Source of the DNA: Pseudomonadota bacterium
GTDB lineage: Bacteria > Pseudomonadota > Alphaproteobacteria > Ferrovibrionales > Ferrovibrionaceae
DNA length: 15,733 bases
Assembly (NCBI GenBank): GCA_021793055.1
Contig: JAJYTL010000036.1
Coordinates: 1-15,733, forward strand
Direction: 5' to 3'
Numbering within the stretch: the first letter of the stretch is position 1; the number at the start of each line of letters is the position of its first letter. Both the position numbers and the translations under genes were made by a program. Positions 1-7,131 of the stretch are shown here, in pieces. The notes under the pieces were generated by a model. It was not told where the DNA came from. It saw only the letters and a list, made by a program, of their open reading frames with translations, and searched no databases.

Positions 1-143
1 GGCCTTTCTTTTGGTCCGAGCAGATCGGCCTCGACAAGGTGCACGCCAAGATCGAGGAATACCACAAGGCGCACGGCGTCTTCTGGGAGCCGGCGCCGCT
101 GCTCACCCGCCTCGCCAAGGCCGGCAAGGGCTGGGAGAAGTAA
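1..143 (+). CDS. 3-hydroxyacyl-CoA dehydrogenase / enoyl-CoA hydratase (FadB/FadJ-like), C-terminal end only
   Basis: Partial gene whose 5' part lies outside the window. Reading codons from base 3 gives 46 residues ending at TAA (141-143). The peptide contains PFFWSEQIGLDKV, then HGVFWEPAPLLTRLAKAGKG. This resembles the extreme C-terminus of multifunctional beta-oxidation proteins (GPxFxADxxGLxKV ... WxPAPLLxRLAxxGK), which carry enoyl-CoA hydratase and NAD-dependent 3-hydroxyacyl-CoA dehydrogenase domains. Such enzymes carry out the middle two steps of fatty-acid oxidation in the cytoplasm. Only the last part of the second dehydrogenase C-terminal domain is visible, so catalytic residues cannot be checked and FadB, FadJ or a single-function relative cannot be told apart. 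It converges on the dehalogenase gene with 42 bases between the stops. Confidence 0.72.
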   Translation, partial: PFFWSEQIGLDKVHAKIEEYHKAHGVFWEPAPLLTRLAKAGKGWEK

Positions 144-170
144 CCCGCCGCACGCGCGACCGGCGTTTTC

Positions 171-203
171 TGCCTCGGCCCGGCTTCACGCCGCGCCGAG
201 GCA
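171..203. other. Perfect 8-bp inverted repeat at the 3' end of the dehalogenase gene
   Basis: TGCCTCGG (171-178) and CCGAGGCA (196-203) are perfect inverted copies separated by 17 bases, and the dehalogenase stop codon (186-188) lies in the loop. It sits between two converging genes and could act as a 3' stem-loop for either transcript. Neither strand shows a run of T after the stem, so it is not a standard intrinsic terminator. Confidence 0.35.
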
Positions 204-872
204 GGCCGGCAGTTCGGCAAGCGTCTTGATCTCGCCGTCCGGCGCTTCCGGCATGCGCTCCGGCGGCTGGCCCGAGCGATTGCACCACAACACGCGAAAC
301 CCGAACGCCTTGGCCGCGAAGGCATCCCAACCGTTCGACGAGACGAAGCAGATTTCGCCCGGCGCGACCTTGAAGCGGTCGACCGCGAGCTGATAGACGC
401 GCGGGCTCGGCTTGAAGACGCCGACCGCCTCGACGGAGAGCACCGCCTCCAGGGACTCGCCGAGACCGGCGCTCCGCACCGCCGCCGCCAGCATCTCGGG
501 CGAGCCGTTGGACAAAATGGCGCGGTCGAGGCCGGCGGCGCCGAGCTTGGCCAAAACCGCGCGCACCTCCGGATAGGCATCGAGCTCGAAATAGAGGTCG
601 AGGAGGCGGCGGCGCAAGCCATCGTCCGCGATCTTGAGGCTGGCCAGGGCGAAATCGAGCGCGTCCTCGGTGACTTGCCAGAAATCGACATGCCGCCCCA
701 TCAACGAGTGCAGCCAGGTGTATTGCAGCTGCTTGGTGCGCCAGATCTCCGCCAAAGGCTGCCACGCCGGCCCGAGCGCGTCGCGGGCATTGGCGGCCGC
801 CGCGTTGACGTCGAAGAGCGTGCCGTAGGCGTCGAAGACGCAGGCCCGGATGCCCTCAAGTTTGCCCATCAT
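186..872 (-). CDS. Haloacid dehalogenase, type II (L-2-haloacid dehalogenase family)
   Basis: A 228-residue cytoplasmic HAD-superfamily hydrolase, the usual length for L-2-haloacid dehalogenases, which convert (S)-2-haloacids to (R)-2-hydroxyacids. The catalytic set known from this family is complete and correctly spaced: nucleophile D14 and T18 in FDAYGTLF, R45 in WRTKQLQYTWL, S121 in ILSNGSPE, K154 and Y160 in GVFKPSPRVY, and S178, N180 and D183 in FVSSNGWDAF. The start is placed at the ATG ending at 872, because GGGGAGGG lies about 5 bases upstream; the ATG ending at 869 is an equal alternative. The open frame continues to 1046, but that stretch is Arg-rich, unlike the family, and overlaps the helicase start. 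It is transcribed away from the helicase gene. The physiological substrate is unknown, since some family members act on other small phosphate or halide substrates. Confidence 0.88.
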   Translation of the reverse strand: MMGKLEGIRACVFDAYGTLFDVNAAAANARDALGPAWQPLAEIWRTKQLQYTWLHSLMGRHVDFWQVTEDALDFALASLKIADDGLRRRLLDLYFELDAYPEVRAVLAKLGAAGLDRAILSNGSPEMLAAAVRSAGLGESLEAVLSVEAVGVFKPSPRVYQLAVDRFKVAPGEICFVSSNGWDAFAAKAFGFRVLWCNRSGQPPERMPEAPDGEIKTLAELPACLGAA

Positions 873-904
873 GCGGCCCTCCCCTGCCGATTCGCGCCTT
901 GGGC

Positions 905-934
905 TGGATATCACGCGGGTTTCGCCGCGGTCAA
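905..934 (-). promoter_or_regulatory. Candidate promoter for the dehalogenase gene
   Basis: On the minus strand, TTGACC (929-934) matches the -35 consensus at five of six bases. It is followed after 18 bases by TATCCA (905-910), a weak -10. Transcription would begin near 898, about 25 bases before the dehalogenase ATG. This is a consensus match only, in a 164-base divergent gap. Confidence 0.35.
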
Positions 935-1024
935 ATCCTCGCCGGCGACGCGCGGAAGCCGCGGACCGGCACCGATTTGCCCGCGACGCGCCCGAGCCCC
1001 CTACCGTCCGGCCCCGGCAGCGCG

Positions 1025-1030
1025 TATATA
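1025..1030 (+). promoter_or_regulatory. TATATA box just upstream of the helicase start
   Basis: TATATA lies 6 bases before the helicase ATG (1037), in otherwise very GC-rich sequence. Used as a -10 element, it would start transcription almost at the ATG and give a leaderless or nearly leaderless message. No clear -35 is seen at about 1002-1007. The AAAGG at 1030-1034 is only 2 bases from the ATG, too close for a normal ribosome binding site. Confidence 0.3.
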
Positions 1031-1036
1031 AAGGCC

Positions 1037-2701
1037 ATGAGCACAAGCGATTCCCTCGACCGGCGGGACGACCCGAAAAGCCGTCTGCCGCCCGCCGCTT
1101 CGCTGCCTAACGAACTCAACGAAGCGCAGCGCGAAGCGGTCGAGGCGGTCGAAGGCCCGGTCCTGATCCTGGCCGGCGCGGGCACCGGCAAGACCCGGGT
1201 GCTGACCACCCGGCTCGCCCATATCCTGAACCTCCGGCTCGCCTTTCCGTCGCAGATTCTCGCCGTCACCTTCACCAACAAGGCGGCGCGCGAGATGCGC
1301 GAGCGCATCGAGGGCATGGTCGGCAACGCGGTCGAAGGGCTCTGGCTCGGCACCTTTCACTCGATTGCCGCCCGCATGCTCCGCCGTCAGGCCGAGATCG
1401 TCGGCCTCAAGGACAATTTCACTATCATCGACACCGACGACCAGCTGCGATTGCTGAAGCAGCTTCTCCAGGCCGAGAACGTCGACGAGAAGCGCTGGCC
1501 GGCGAAGACGCTGGCCGCCATCATCGACCGCTGGAAGGATCGCGGCCTGACGCCGGAAAAGGTCCCGACGGGCGAAATCGGCACCTTCGCCAACGGCCGC
1601 GCGCTCGCTTTCTACAAGCTCTACCGCGACCGTCTGCGGACGCTGAACGCCTGCGATTTCGGCGACCTTCTGCTGCACAACCTGGAAATCCTCAGCACCC
1701 AGCCGGACATCCTGGCCGAGTGGCAGCGGCGCTTCCGCTACATCCTGGTCGACGAGTACCAGGATGCCAACGTCGCGCAATATCTCTGGCTCCGGCTTCT
1801 CGCGCGCGAGCGGCGCAACATCTGCTGCGTCGGCGACGACGATCAGTCGATCTACGGCTGGCGCGGCGCCGAGGTCGGCAACATCCTCCGCTTCGAGCAG
1901 GATTTCGAAGGCGCCCGCATCATCCGCCTGGAGAAGAACTACCGCTCGACGCCGCATATCCTGGCCGCCGCCTCCGGCCTCATCGCGCACAATCGCGGCC
2001 GCCTCGGCAAGACCCTTTGGACCGACGTCGCGGGCGGCGAAAAGGTGTTGCTGTGCGGCGTCTGGGACCAGGAGGAAGAGGCCCGCATGGTGGGCGAGAC
2101 CATCGAGGCGGAACAACGGAATCACGAATCGCTCTCTTCCATGGCGATCCTGGTCCGGGCCGGCTTTCAGACCCGCGCCTTCGAAGAGCGCTTCATCACG
2201 CTCGGCCTGCCTTATCGCGTGGTCGGTGGCCTTCGCTTCTACGAGCGAGCCGAGATTCGCGACGCCCTCGCCTATCTCCGCCTTGTCACCCAGCCCGACG
2301 ACGACCTCGCCTTCGAGCGCATCCTGAACGTGCCGAAGCGGGGCTTGGGCGACGCCACGCTCCAGATCCTGCGCCGCATGGCGCGGGCCGACAACAGCCC
2401 GCTGATGCAGGCCACCCGCCGCCTCGTCGTCACCGACGAAATCAAGCCGCGGCAACGCACGACGCTGATCAAGTTGGTCGACGACTTCGACCGCTGGCGC
2501 GCGCTTCTCGCCACCATGCCCCATGCCGAGGTGGTCGCCCTGGTGCTCGACGAGAGCGGCTATACCGCGATGTGGCAGCAGGACAAGTCGATCGACGCGC
2601 CGGGGCGGCTGGAAAACCTCAAGGAACTGGTCCGCGCCGTCGGCCAGTTCGATACCTTGACCGACTACCTCGAGCATGTCGCACTGAACACCGAGATCTA
2701 G
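1037..2701 (+). CDS. uvrD: UvrD/PcrA-type DNA helicase, N-terminal part (ends at in-frame TAG)
   Basis: 554 residues of a superfamily 1A 3'-5' DNA helicase, which unwinds DNA in nucleotide excision and mismatch repair. Visible motifs are the Q motif (LNEAQREAV), Walker A GAGTGKT (residues 47-53), Ia TFTNKAAREM, Ib GTFHSIAARML, Walker B VDEYQDA (D239, E240), III GDDDQSIYGWRG and IV RLEKNYRST, followed by the 2B region (VVGGLRFYERAEIRDALAYLR). The frame stops at TAG (2699-2701), before motifs V and VI. Those continue in the same frame five codons later, so this product alone lacks residues essential for ATP hydrolysis coupling. ATG 1037 is chosen because the protein becomes family-like from there; the in-frame ATG at 899 adds an unlike, Arg/Pro-rich leader. 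The break may be a true nonsense mutation, a sequence error, or a split gene. Confidence 0.85.
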   Translation: MSTSDSLDRRDDPKSRLPPAASLPNELNEAQREAVEAVEGPVLILAGAGTGKTRVLTTRLAHILNLRLAFPSQILAVTFTNKAAREMRERIEGMVGNAVEGLWLGTFHSIAARMLRRQAEIVGLKDNFTIIDTDDQLRLLKQLLQAENVDEKRWPAKTLAAIIDRWKDRGLTPEKVPTGEIGTFANGRALAFYKLYRDRLRTLNACDFGDLLLHNLEILSTQPDILAEWQRRFRYILVDEYQDANVAQYLWLRLLARERRNICCVGDDDQSIYGWRGAEVGNILRFEQDFEGARIIRLEKNYRSTPHILAAASGLIAHNRGRLGKTLWTDVAGGEKVLLCGVWDQEEEARMVGETIEAEQRNHESLSSMAILVRAGFQTRAFEERFITLGLPYRVVGGLRFYERAEIRDALAYLRLVTQPDDDLAFERILNVPKRGLGDATLQILRRMARADNSPLMQATRRLVVTDEIKPRQRTTLIKLVDDFDRWRALLATMPHAEVVALVLDESGYTAMWQQDKSIDAPGRLENLKELVRAVGQFDTLTDYLEHVALNTEI

Positions 2702-2702
2702 T

Positions 2703-2716
2703 GGAAGGCGATCGTG
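2703..2716 (+). promoter_or_regulatory. Possible ribosome binding site and GTG restart after the helicase TAG
   Basis: GGAAGG (2703-2708) lies one base after the TAG and five bases before GTG (2714-2716), which is in the helicase frame. This is a plausible layout for translational restart coupled to termination. It may be chance, because GA-rich codons are common here. Confidence 0.35.
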
Positions 2717-3355
2717 GAAGCGGTCAGCCTGATGACCCTCCATGGCGCAAAGGGACTCGAATTCGACACCGTGTTCCTGCCCGGCTGGGAGGAAGGCCTG
2801 TTCCCGCACCAGCGGGCGCTCGATCAGGGCGGCAACGGCGCGCTCGAGGAAGAGCGCCGTCTGGCCTATGTCGGGCTGACGCGTGCCCGCAAGCGCTGCA
2901 TCATCTCGTTTGCCGCCAACCGGCGCATCTACAACCAGTGGCAGGCCTCGATCCCGAGCCGTTTCATCGACGAATTGCCGGCCGACAATGTCGAGCGCCA
3001 GATCGAGGGCGGGCTTTACGGCGCGCGGCCGAATGCCCGCTGGGACGACGACATCAAACCAAACGCCGGCTTCGGTTTCGGCCCGGCCGGCAGGCGAGCC
3101 CAAAGCGAGCCGCGGGCCCTCGGCTGGAACGGCGAGCGGTCGCGCCCGCCACAGGGCGCGACGCGGCCAAACCGCGCGCGGGACGACGACGTCCCGAGCA
3201 AGGCGGGAAGTGGCAAGTTCCGCCGCGGCAGCCGTGTCTTTCACAGCAAATTCGGCACCGGAACCGTCTCCCACGTGGACGGCGACCGCCTTGAGATCGA
3301 TTTCGATCACGCCGGCCACAAGCGGGTGATCGCGAGCTTCGTGCAGCCGGCCTGA
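2714..3355 (+). CDS. uvrD: UvrD/PcrA-type DNA helicase, C-terminal part (after in-frame TAG)
   Basis: 213 residues if started at GTG 2714, in the same frame as the preceding helicase part. It carries motif V (MTLHGAKGLEFDTVFLPGWEEGLFPHQ starts here, with the LHGAKG core), then EEERRLAYVGLTRARKR, which is motif VI with the arginine finger. A Gly/Arg/Pro-rich linker of about 70 residues follows, then a C-terminal Tudor-like fold (VFHSKFGTGTVSHVDGD ... IDFDHAGHKRVIASFV) of the kind that binds RNA polymerase in PcrA/UvrD. With the first part the protein would be about 772 residues, a normal length, so nothing large is missing. By itself it has no Walker motifs. It works only if read through, if the two pieces assemble, or if the TAG is a sequence error. 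prmA follows 7 bases after its TGA. Confidence 0.8.
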   Translation: MEAVSLMTLHGAKGLEFDTVFLPGWEEGLFPHQRALDQGGNGALEEERRLAYVGLTRARKRCIISFAANRRIYNQWQASIPSRFIDELPADNVERQIEGGLYGARPNARWDDDIKPNAGFGFGPAGRRAQSEPRALGWNGERSRPPQGATRPNRARDDDVPSKAGSGKFRRGSRVFHSKFGTGTVSHVDGDRLEIDFDHAGHKRVIASFVQPA

Positions 3356-3362
3356 CGCCATC

Positions 3363-4256
3363 ATGGCGACCCTCTGGCAGGCATCGATCGACGTCCCGGC
3401 AGCAGCGCGCGCACCGGCCGAGGCGGCGTTCGAGGGCGCGGCGCTTTCCGTCAGCGCCTTCGCCACCGCGCCCGACGACCGCATCTGGCGGATCGCCGCC
3501 CTGTTTGCCGAGCGACCCGACCGCGCGGTGCTCGAAGCTGCTCTTGCCGCCGTCCTGCCGGCTGAAACGGCAGCCACCCTCGCAGTTGCGCAATTGCCGT
3601 CCGTCGATTGGGTCGCCGCCTCGCTCGCCACCCTGGCGCCGATCGCGATCGGGCGCTTCCACCTCCACGGCAGCCACCATCCGCGACGCCGGGCCCCGGC
3701 CTTCGATCTGCTGATCGAGGCGGGCCAGGCCTTCGGCACCGGTAATCACGAAACCACCCGCGGCTGCCTGCGCGCCCTCGTCGCGCTCGACCGCCGCCGC
3801 CGCGCCCGGCGGGTGCTCGACCTCGGCACCGGCACCGGCGTCCTCGGCCTCGCCGCAGCGAGGCTCTGGCGCGAGCCCGTGCTCGGGCTCGATATCGATC
3901 CGATCGCGGTCGCGGTGGCGCGCGAAAACGCCCGGCGGAACGCGCTCCATCCCTGGTTCCACGCCTATCCGGCCGACGGCTTGCGCCACCGGGCGGTGGC
4001 CCGCCGGGCGCCTTTCGATCTTATCCTCGCCAATCTTTTCGCGCGGCCACTGGTGCGCCTCGCGCCGGCGATCGCGGCGCATCTCGAACCCGGCGGCCAT
4101 GCCGTGCTCTCGGGCCTGCTGCGCTCCCAGGCGGCGGCGGTGGTTTCCGCCTATCGGCAGGCCGGTCTCGTCCTCCGCCACCGCAACTCCGAGGGCGACT
4201 GGGTCACCCTGACGCTTCGCCGCCCCCCGGCCTCGGCCGGACGGAGAACCTGTTGA
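3363..4256 (+). CDS. prmA: Ribosomal protein L11 methyltransferase
   Basis: A 297-residue SAM-dependent methyltransferase that trimethylates amino groups of ribosomal protein L11 in the cytoplasm. Residues 1 to about 80 fit the N-terminal L11-recognition domain. The catalytic domain shows the PrmA signature IEAGQAFGTGNHETTRGCL (from about 118), SAM motif I VLDLGTGTGVLGLAAA (151-166), the acidic loop GLDIDPIAVAVARENARRN, and ANLFARPL (223-230) at the position of the family's NILA-x-PL motif. Length is normal. The ATG lies 7 bases after the helicase stop with no strong ribosome binding site, so translation is probably coupled to the helicase reading frame. It converges on mltG with 42 bases between the stops, and I see no clear terminator in that gap. 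Confidence 0.93.
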   Translation: MATLWQASIDVPAAARAPAEAAFEGAALSVSAFATAPDDRIWRIAALFAERPDRAVLEAALAAVLPAETAATLAVAQLPSVDWVAASLATLAPIAIGRFHLHGSHHPRRRAPAFDLLIEAGQAFGTGNHETTRGCLRALVALDRRRRARRVLDLGTGTGVLGLAAARLWREPVLGLDIDPIAVAVARENARRNALHPWFHAYPADGLRHRAVARRAPFDLILANLFARPLVRLAPAIAAHLEPGGHAVLSGLLRSQAAAVVSAYRQAGLVLRHRNSEGDWVTLTLRRPPASAGRRTC

Positions 4257-4298
4257 AAGCTCGCGTCTAGGGCAGCCGCGGCAGGCGCTTCGGGTCTT

Positions 4299-5420
4299 CT
4301 ATCGCGTCGTTTTCTTCGCCGCCTTCGGCGGCGCCAGGGGCGTCGGGACCGCTTGGCGCGGCGGTGGTAAGGATTTACCAGCCGCCTGCGCGGGCGGCAC
4401 CGCAGGCCGCGGCACCGCGCGCGGCACCGGGCCGGCATTCGTCGCGCTCTCGCGCTGCAGCTTGCGCCAGCGGGCGACATTCCGGTCCTGGCCGGCCAGC
4501 GTCTTGGAGAAAACATGGCCGCCCCGGCCGTCGGCGACGAAGTAGAGATCCTCCGTGCTCGCCGGATGCAGCGCGGCGATCAGCGAGGCTTGGCCCGGAT
4601 TGTCGATCGGCCCCGGCGGCAGCCCGTTGACGCGATAGGTGTTATAGGGCGAGGGCGTGGCGAGGTCGGCGTCGCTCAACGGCCGGCCAAGCGGGCCCTC
4701 GCCGCCGGTCACGGCGAAGATCACCGTCGGGTCCGATTGCAGCCGCATGCCAAGACGAAGCCGATTGTAAAAGACCCCGGCGATCACCGGCCGCTCCGCC
4801 GCGAGCGCCGTCTCCTTCTCGATGATCGAGGCCAGGATCACAGCCTGCTCAGGGCTCGCGAGCGGCAGCCCCGGCGCGCGCGCGGCCCAAAGCTTGGCAA
4901 CCTCCGCCGCCATGGCTCGCTTCATGCGGGCGATCATCGCCGCCCGGGTCTCGCCGAGCGTGTAGTCGTAAGTCTGCGGCAGAAGCGCACCTTCCGCCGG
5001 TACCGGCGGCAGCGGGCCGCTGAGCGCCGGCGCCTTCTCGACCAGCGCCATGACCTCGGGCGTCGTCAAGCCCTCGGGCACGGTCAGGCGGTGAACCACG
5101 GTCTTCCCTTCGCGCATCAGGCGCATCGCCTGGTAAGCGCTGACATGGGCGGGAAAGCGGTATTCCCCGGCTTCAAGCCGATGCTCCGCGCCGGCCAACG
5201 TGGTGCCAGCTACGAAAACCATGCGCGAGGCGATGACGTGGGCCTCGAAAAGCTGGGTCGCGATCGCGGACAGCCCGCTGCCGCGCGGCACCACCAGAAC
5301 GGTGGCCCCCCGGGCCGGCCCCGGCGCCCGATAGGCATGCCGCAACCAAAGAAAGCCGCCGCCAAAAAGGAGGAGCAGAAGAACGGCGCCAGCCGCCGCG
5401 CCGATCAGATCGCGGCGCAT
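4299..5420 (-). CDS. mltG: Endolytic murein transglycosylase MltG (YceG-like)
   Basis: A 373-residue inner-membrane lytic transglycosylase that cuts nascent glycan strands in the periplasm and so sets strand length. Residues 7-26 form one membrane anchor after a short MRRD start. A LysM-like region follows (about 38-100: TVLVVPRGSGLSAIATQL ... LEAGEYRFP). The catalytic YceG domain contains LPQTYDY, the ASIIEKET motif with the conserved glutamates E201 and E203 (one is the catalytic acid in the family), FYNRLRLGMRLQSDPTVIF, PSPYNTYRVNGLPPGPI and ALHPASTEDLYFVADG. The last 45 or so residues are a Pro/Ala-rich basic tail beyond the usual domain end. It is the last gene of the fab cluster, 37 bases after fabF, a placement seen in many proteobacteria. 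Confidence 0.95.
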   Translation of the reverse strand: MRRDLIGAAAGAVLLLLLFGGGFLWLRHAYRAPGPARGATVLVVPRGSGLSAIATQLFEAHVIASRMVFVAGTTLAGAEHRLEAGEYRFPAHVSAYQAMRLMREGKTVVHRLTVPEGLTTPEVMALVEKAPALSGPLPPVPAEGALLPQTYDYTLGETRAAMIARMKRAMAAEVAKLWAARAPGLPLASPEQAVILASIIEKETALAAERPVIAGVFYNRLRLGMRLQSDPTVIFAVTGGEGPLGRPLSDADLATPSPYNTYRVNGLPPGPIDNPGQASLIAALHPASTEDLYFVADGRGGHVFSKTLAGQDRNVARWRKLQRESATNAGPVPRAVPRPAVPPAQAAGKSLPPPRQAVPTPLAPPKAAKKTTR

Positions 5421-5457
5421 GGCCGGCCTTAGTCCCGAGCCACCGCCGGCTCGGGCA

Positions 5458-6717
5458 TCACGGCGCCCGCGTCAGCACCAATGAGGCGTTGGTTCCGCCG
5501 AATCCGAAAGAATTCGACAGCGCCGCCCGCACCTCGCGCTTTTTCGCCTTGTGCGGAACGAGGTCGAGATCGCAGCCCTCGGACGGATTGTCGAGATTGA
5601 GCGTCGGCGGCACCACGCCATGGACCAGAGCAAGGATCGAGAAGATCGCCTCGACGCTGCCGGCGGCGCCGAGCAGATGGCCGATCGACGACTTGGTGGA
5701 GGACATAGAGAGCTTGTGGGCCGCGTCGCCAAACAGCCGCTTCACGGTTTGCAGCTCGATCTCGTCGCCCATCGGCGTCGAAGTGCCATGGGCGTTGATG
5801 TAGTCGATATCCTCGGGCTTAAGGCCCGCCTTCCTCATCGCCATCGCCATGCAGCGATAAGCGCCGTCGCCCTCCGGCGCCGGCGCCGTGATGTGATAGG
5901 CGTCGCCGGAGAAGCCATAGCCCTTGACCTCGGCGTAGATCTTGGCGCCGCGCCGACGCGCATGCTCGAACTCCTCAAGCACCACCACGCCGGCCCCTTC
6001 GCCCATGACGAAACCGTCGCGATCGCGATCCCAGGGGCGCGAAGCCTTTTGCGGTTCGTCGTTGCGGCCGGAAAGCGCGCGGGCCGAGGCAAAACCGGCA
6101 ATTGCCAAGGGGCAGAGCGCGCCCTCCGCGCCGCCCGCCACCATGACGTCGGCGTCGTCGAGCGCGATCAGACGCGCGGCTTCGCCGATCGCGTGCGCGC
6201 CCGTGGAGCAGGCCGAAACGACGGAAAGATTCGGCCCCTTGAAGCCGTAGCGGATCGAGACGTGCCCCGGCAGCAAATTGACCAAGCGCCCCGGTATGAA
6301 GAAGGGGCTGATGCGGCGCGCGCCCTTCTCGTGCAGCACGAGAGAGGCTTCCTCGATCCCCGGCAAGCCGCCGATGCCGGAGCCGATCAAAACCCCGGTG
6401 CGGCAGCGCTCTTCCTCGGTCTTCGGCTGCCAGCCCGATTCCTCCACCGCCTGCTGCGCCGCGGCGACCCCGTAGAGGATGAACTCGTCGACCTTGCGCT
6501 GCTCCTTCGGCTCCATCCAATCGTCGGGATTGAAGGCATCGGCTTGGCTGTTGCGCGCCGGCACTTCGGCGGCGATATGAACCGGCAGATCGGCGGTCTC
6601 GAAGCGGCTGATCTTGCCTACTCCGGATTCACCGTCGATCAGCCGCTTCCAGCTCGCCTCGGTTCCGCAGGCGAGCGGCGTGACCAAACCCATTCCCGTG
6701 ACGACGACCCGGCGCAT
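5458..6717 (-). CDS. fabF: 3-oxoacyl-[acyl-carrier-protein] synthase II (KAS II)
   Basis: A 419-residue decarboxylating condensing enzyme that elongates acyl-ACP with malonyl-ACP in type II fatty-acid synthesis and usually controls unsaturated chain length. The catalytic triad is complete: C170 in VVSACSTGAH, H310 in INAHGTSTP and H347 in STKSSIGHLLGAAG, with the supporting K342. The N-terminal RRVVVTGMGLVTPLACG and the C-terminal SNSFGFGGTNASLVL are typical, and the length is normal. It lies 51 bases downstream of acpP, its carrier substrate, and upstream of mltG. The ribosome binding site is weak (GGATGA), so expression probably depends on read-through from acpP. Confidence 0.97.
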   Translation of the reverse strand: MRRVVVTGMGLVTPLACGTEASWKRLIDGESGVGKISRFETADLPVHIAAEVPARNSQADAFNPDDWMEPKEQRKVDEFILYGVAAAQQAVEESGWQPKTEEERCRTGVLIGSGIGGLPGIEEASLVLHEKGARRISPFFIPGRLVNLLPGHVSIRYGFKGPNLSVVSACSTGAHAIGEAARLIALDDADVMVAGGAEGALCPLAIAGFASARALSGRNDEPQKASRPWDRDRDGFVMGEGAGVVVLEEFEHARRRGAKIYAEVKGYGFSGDAYHITAPAPEGDGAYRCMAMAMRKAGLKPEDIDYINAHGTSTPMGDEIELQTVKRLFGDAAHKLSMSSTKSSIGHLLGAAGSVEAIFSILALVHGVVPPTLNLDNPSEGCDLDLVPHKAKKREVRAALSNSFGFGGTNASLVLTRAP

Positions 6718-6768
6718 GCTGTCATCCGTTAAAGATGGCGGAAAAGCGAAGGTCCGTAACGCCTAAGC

Positions 6769-7002
6769 TCAGCTGTGTTCCTTGATATAGTCGATGGCGT
6801 CCTTGACGGTGAGAATCTTCTCCGCCGCATCATCGGGAATCTCGCAACCGAATTCTTCTTCGAAGGCCATGACCAATTCGACAGTGTCGAGGCTGTCAGC
6901 GCCAAGATCATCAATAAAGCTGGCAGAATCGGTGACCTTCTCTTCGTCGACTCCCAGATGCTCGACGACAATCTTCTTGACCCGCTCGGCGATGTCACTC
7001 AT
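6769..7002 (-). CDS. acpP: Acyl carrier protein
   Basis: A 77-residue acidic protein carrying growing acyl chains on 4'-phosphopantetheine. The attachment serine is S37 in the DSL motif (DDLGADSLDTVELVMAFEEEF), and the N-terminal SDIAERVKKIVVEHLGV is typical. Length is standard. The ATG ending at 7002 follows AAGGGAC on the minus strand. It lies 129 bases downstream of fabG. That gap holds a stem-loop near the fabG stop and a 12-bp palindrome near acpP, which may allow acpP to be expressed at a higher level than its neighbours, as is usual for this abundant protein. Confidence 0.97.
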   Translation of the reverse strand: MSDIAERVKKIVVEHLGVDEEKVTDSASFIDDLGADSLDTVELVMAFEEEFGCEIPDDAAEKILTVKDAIDYIKEHS

Positions 7003-7025
7003 TGGATGTCCCTTGACTTTGGTGT

Positions 7026-7037
7026 GTTGACGTCAAC
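7026..7037. promoter_or_regulatory. 12-bp perfect palindrome upstream of acpP (possible operator)
   Basis: GTTGACGTCAAC is a perfect 12-bp palindrome ending 24 bases before the acpP ATG. It is AT-richer than its surroundings and sits where a repressor could block acpP expression. No convincing promoter could be assigned next to it, and no known regulator site is recognised. Confidence 0.35.
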
Positions 7038-7106
7038 TCGTCCGCGGGTTTCTGGCACCAGCGGCCCAGACCGTGAAGGCCCGGTTCCTTAGCACACTTT
7101 CCCACC

Positions 7107-7122
7107 CTTGCAAACCCGCAAG
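7107..7122 (-). other. Short stem-loop after fabG
   Basis: CTTGC (7107-7111) and GCAAG (7118-7122) are inverted copies with a 6-base loop, about 10 bases beyond the fabG stop on the minus strand. No T tract follows, so it is more likely an mRNA processing or stability structure than a terminator. It is short enough to be chance. Confidence 0.25.
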
Positions 7123-7131
7123 CCAGGAGGG

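Noticed and set aside
899..1036. Extension of the helicase to an upstream in-frame ATG at 899
   Set aside because: The extra 46 residues are unlike the family and would cover the likely dehalogenase promoter; ATG 1037 gives the normal N-terminus.
873..1046. Extension of the dehalogenase to an ATG at 1046
   Set aside because: The added stretch is Arg/Ser-rich, would overlap the helicase start, and ignores the good ribosome binding site just before 872.
1001..3739. Open frame of 912 codons on the minus strand opposite the helicase gene
   Set aside because: It is antisense to a strongly recognised helicase and part of prmA, has no recognisable domain, and long antisense frames are expected in GC-rich coding sequence with G/C-biased third positions.
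4318..4332. GCCGCC-TTC-GGCGGC hairpin near the 3' end of mltG as a terminator
   Set aside because: It lies inside the mltG coding region and is not followed by a T run on either strand.
5551..6732. Open frame of 393 codons on the plus strand opposite fabF
   Set aside because: Shadow of fabF, whose catalytic triad and full length are clear; the antisense product is low-complexity and Arg/Asp/Ala-rich.
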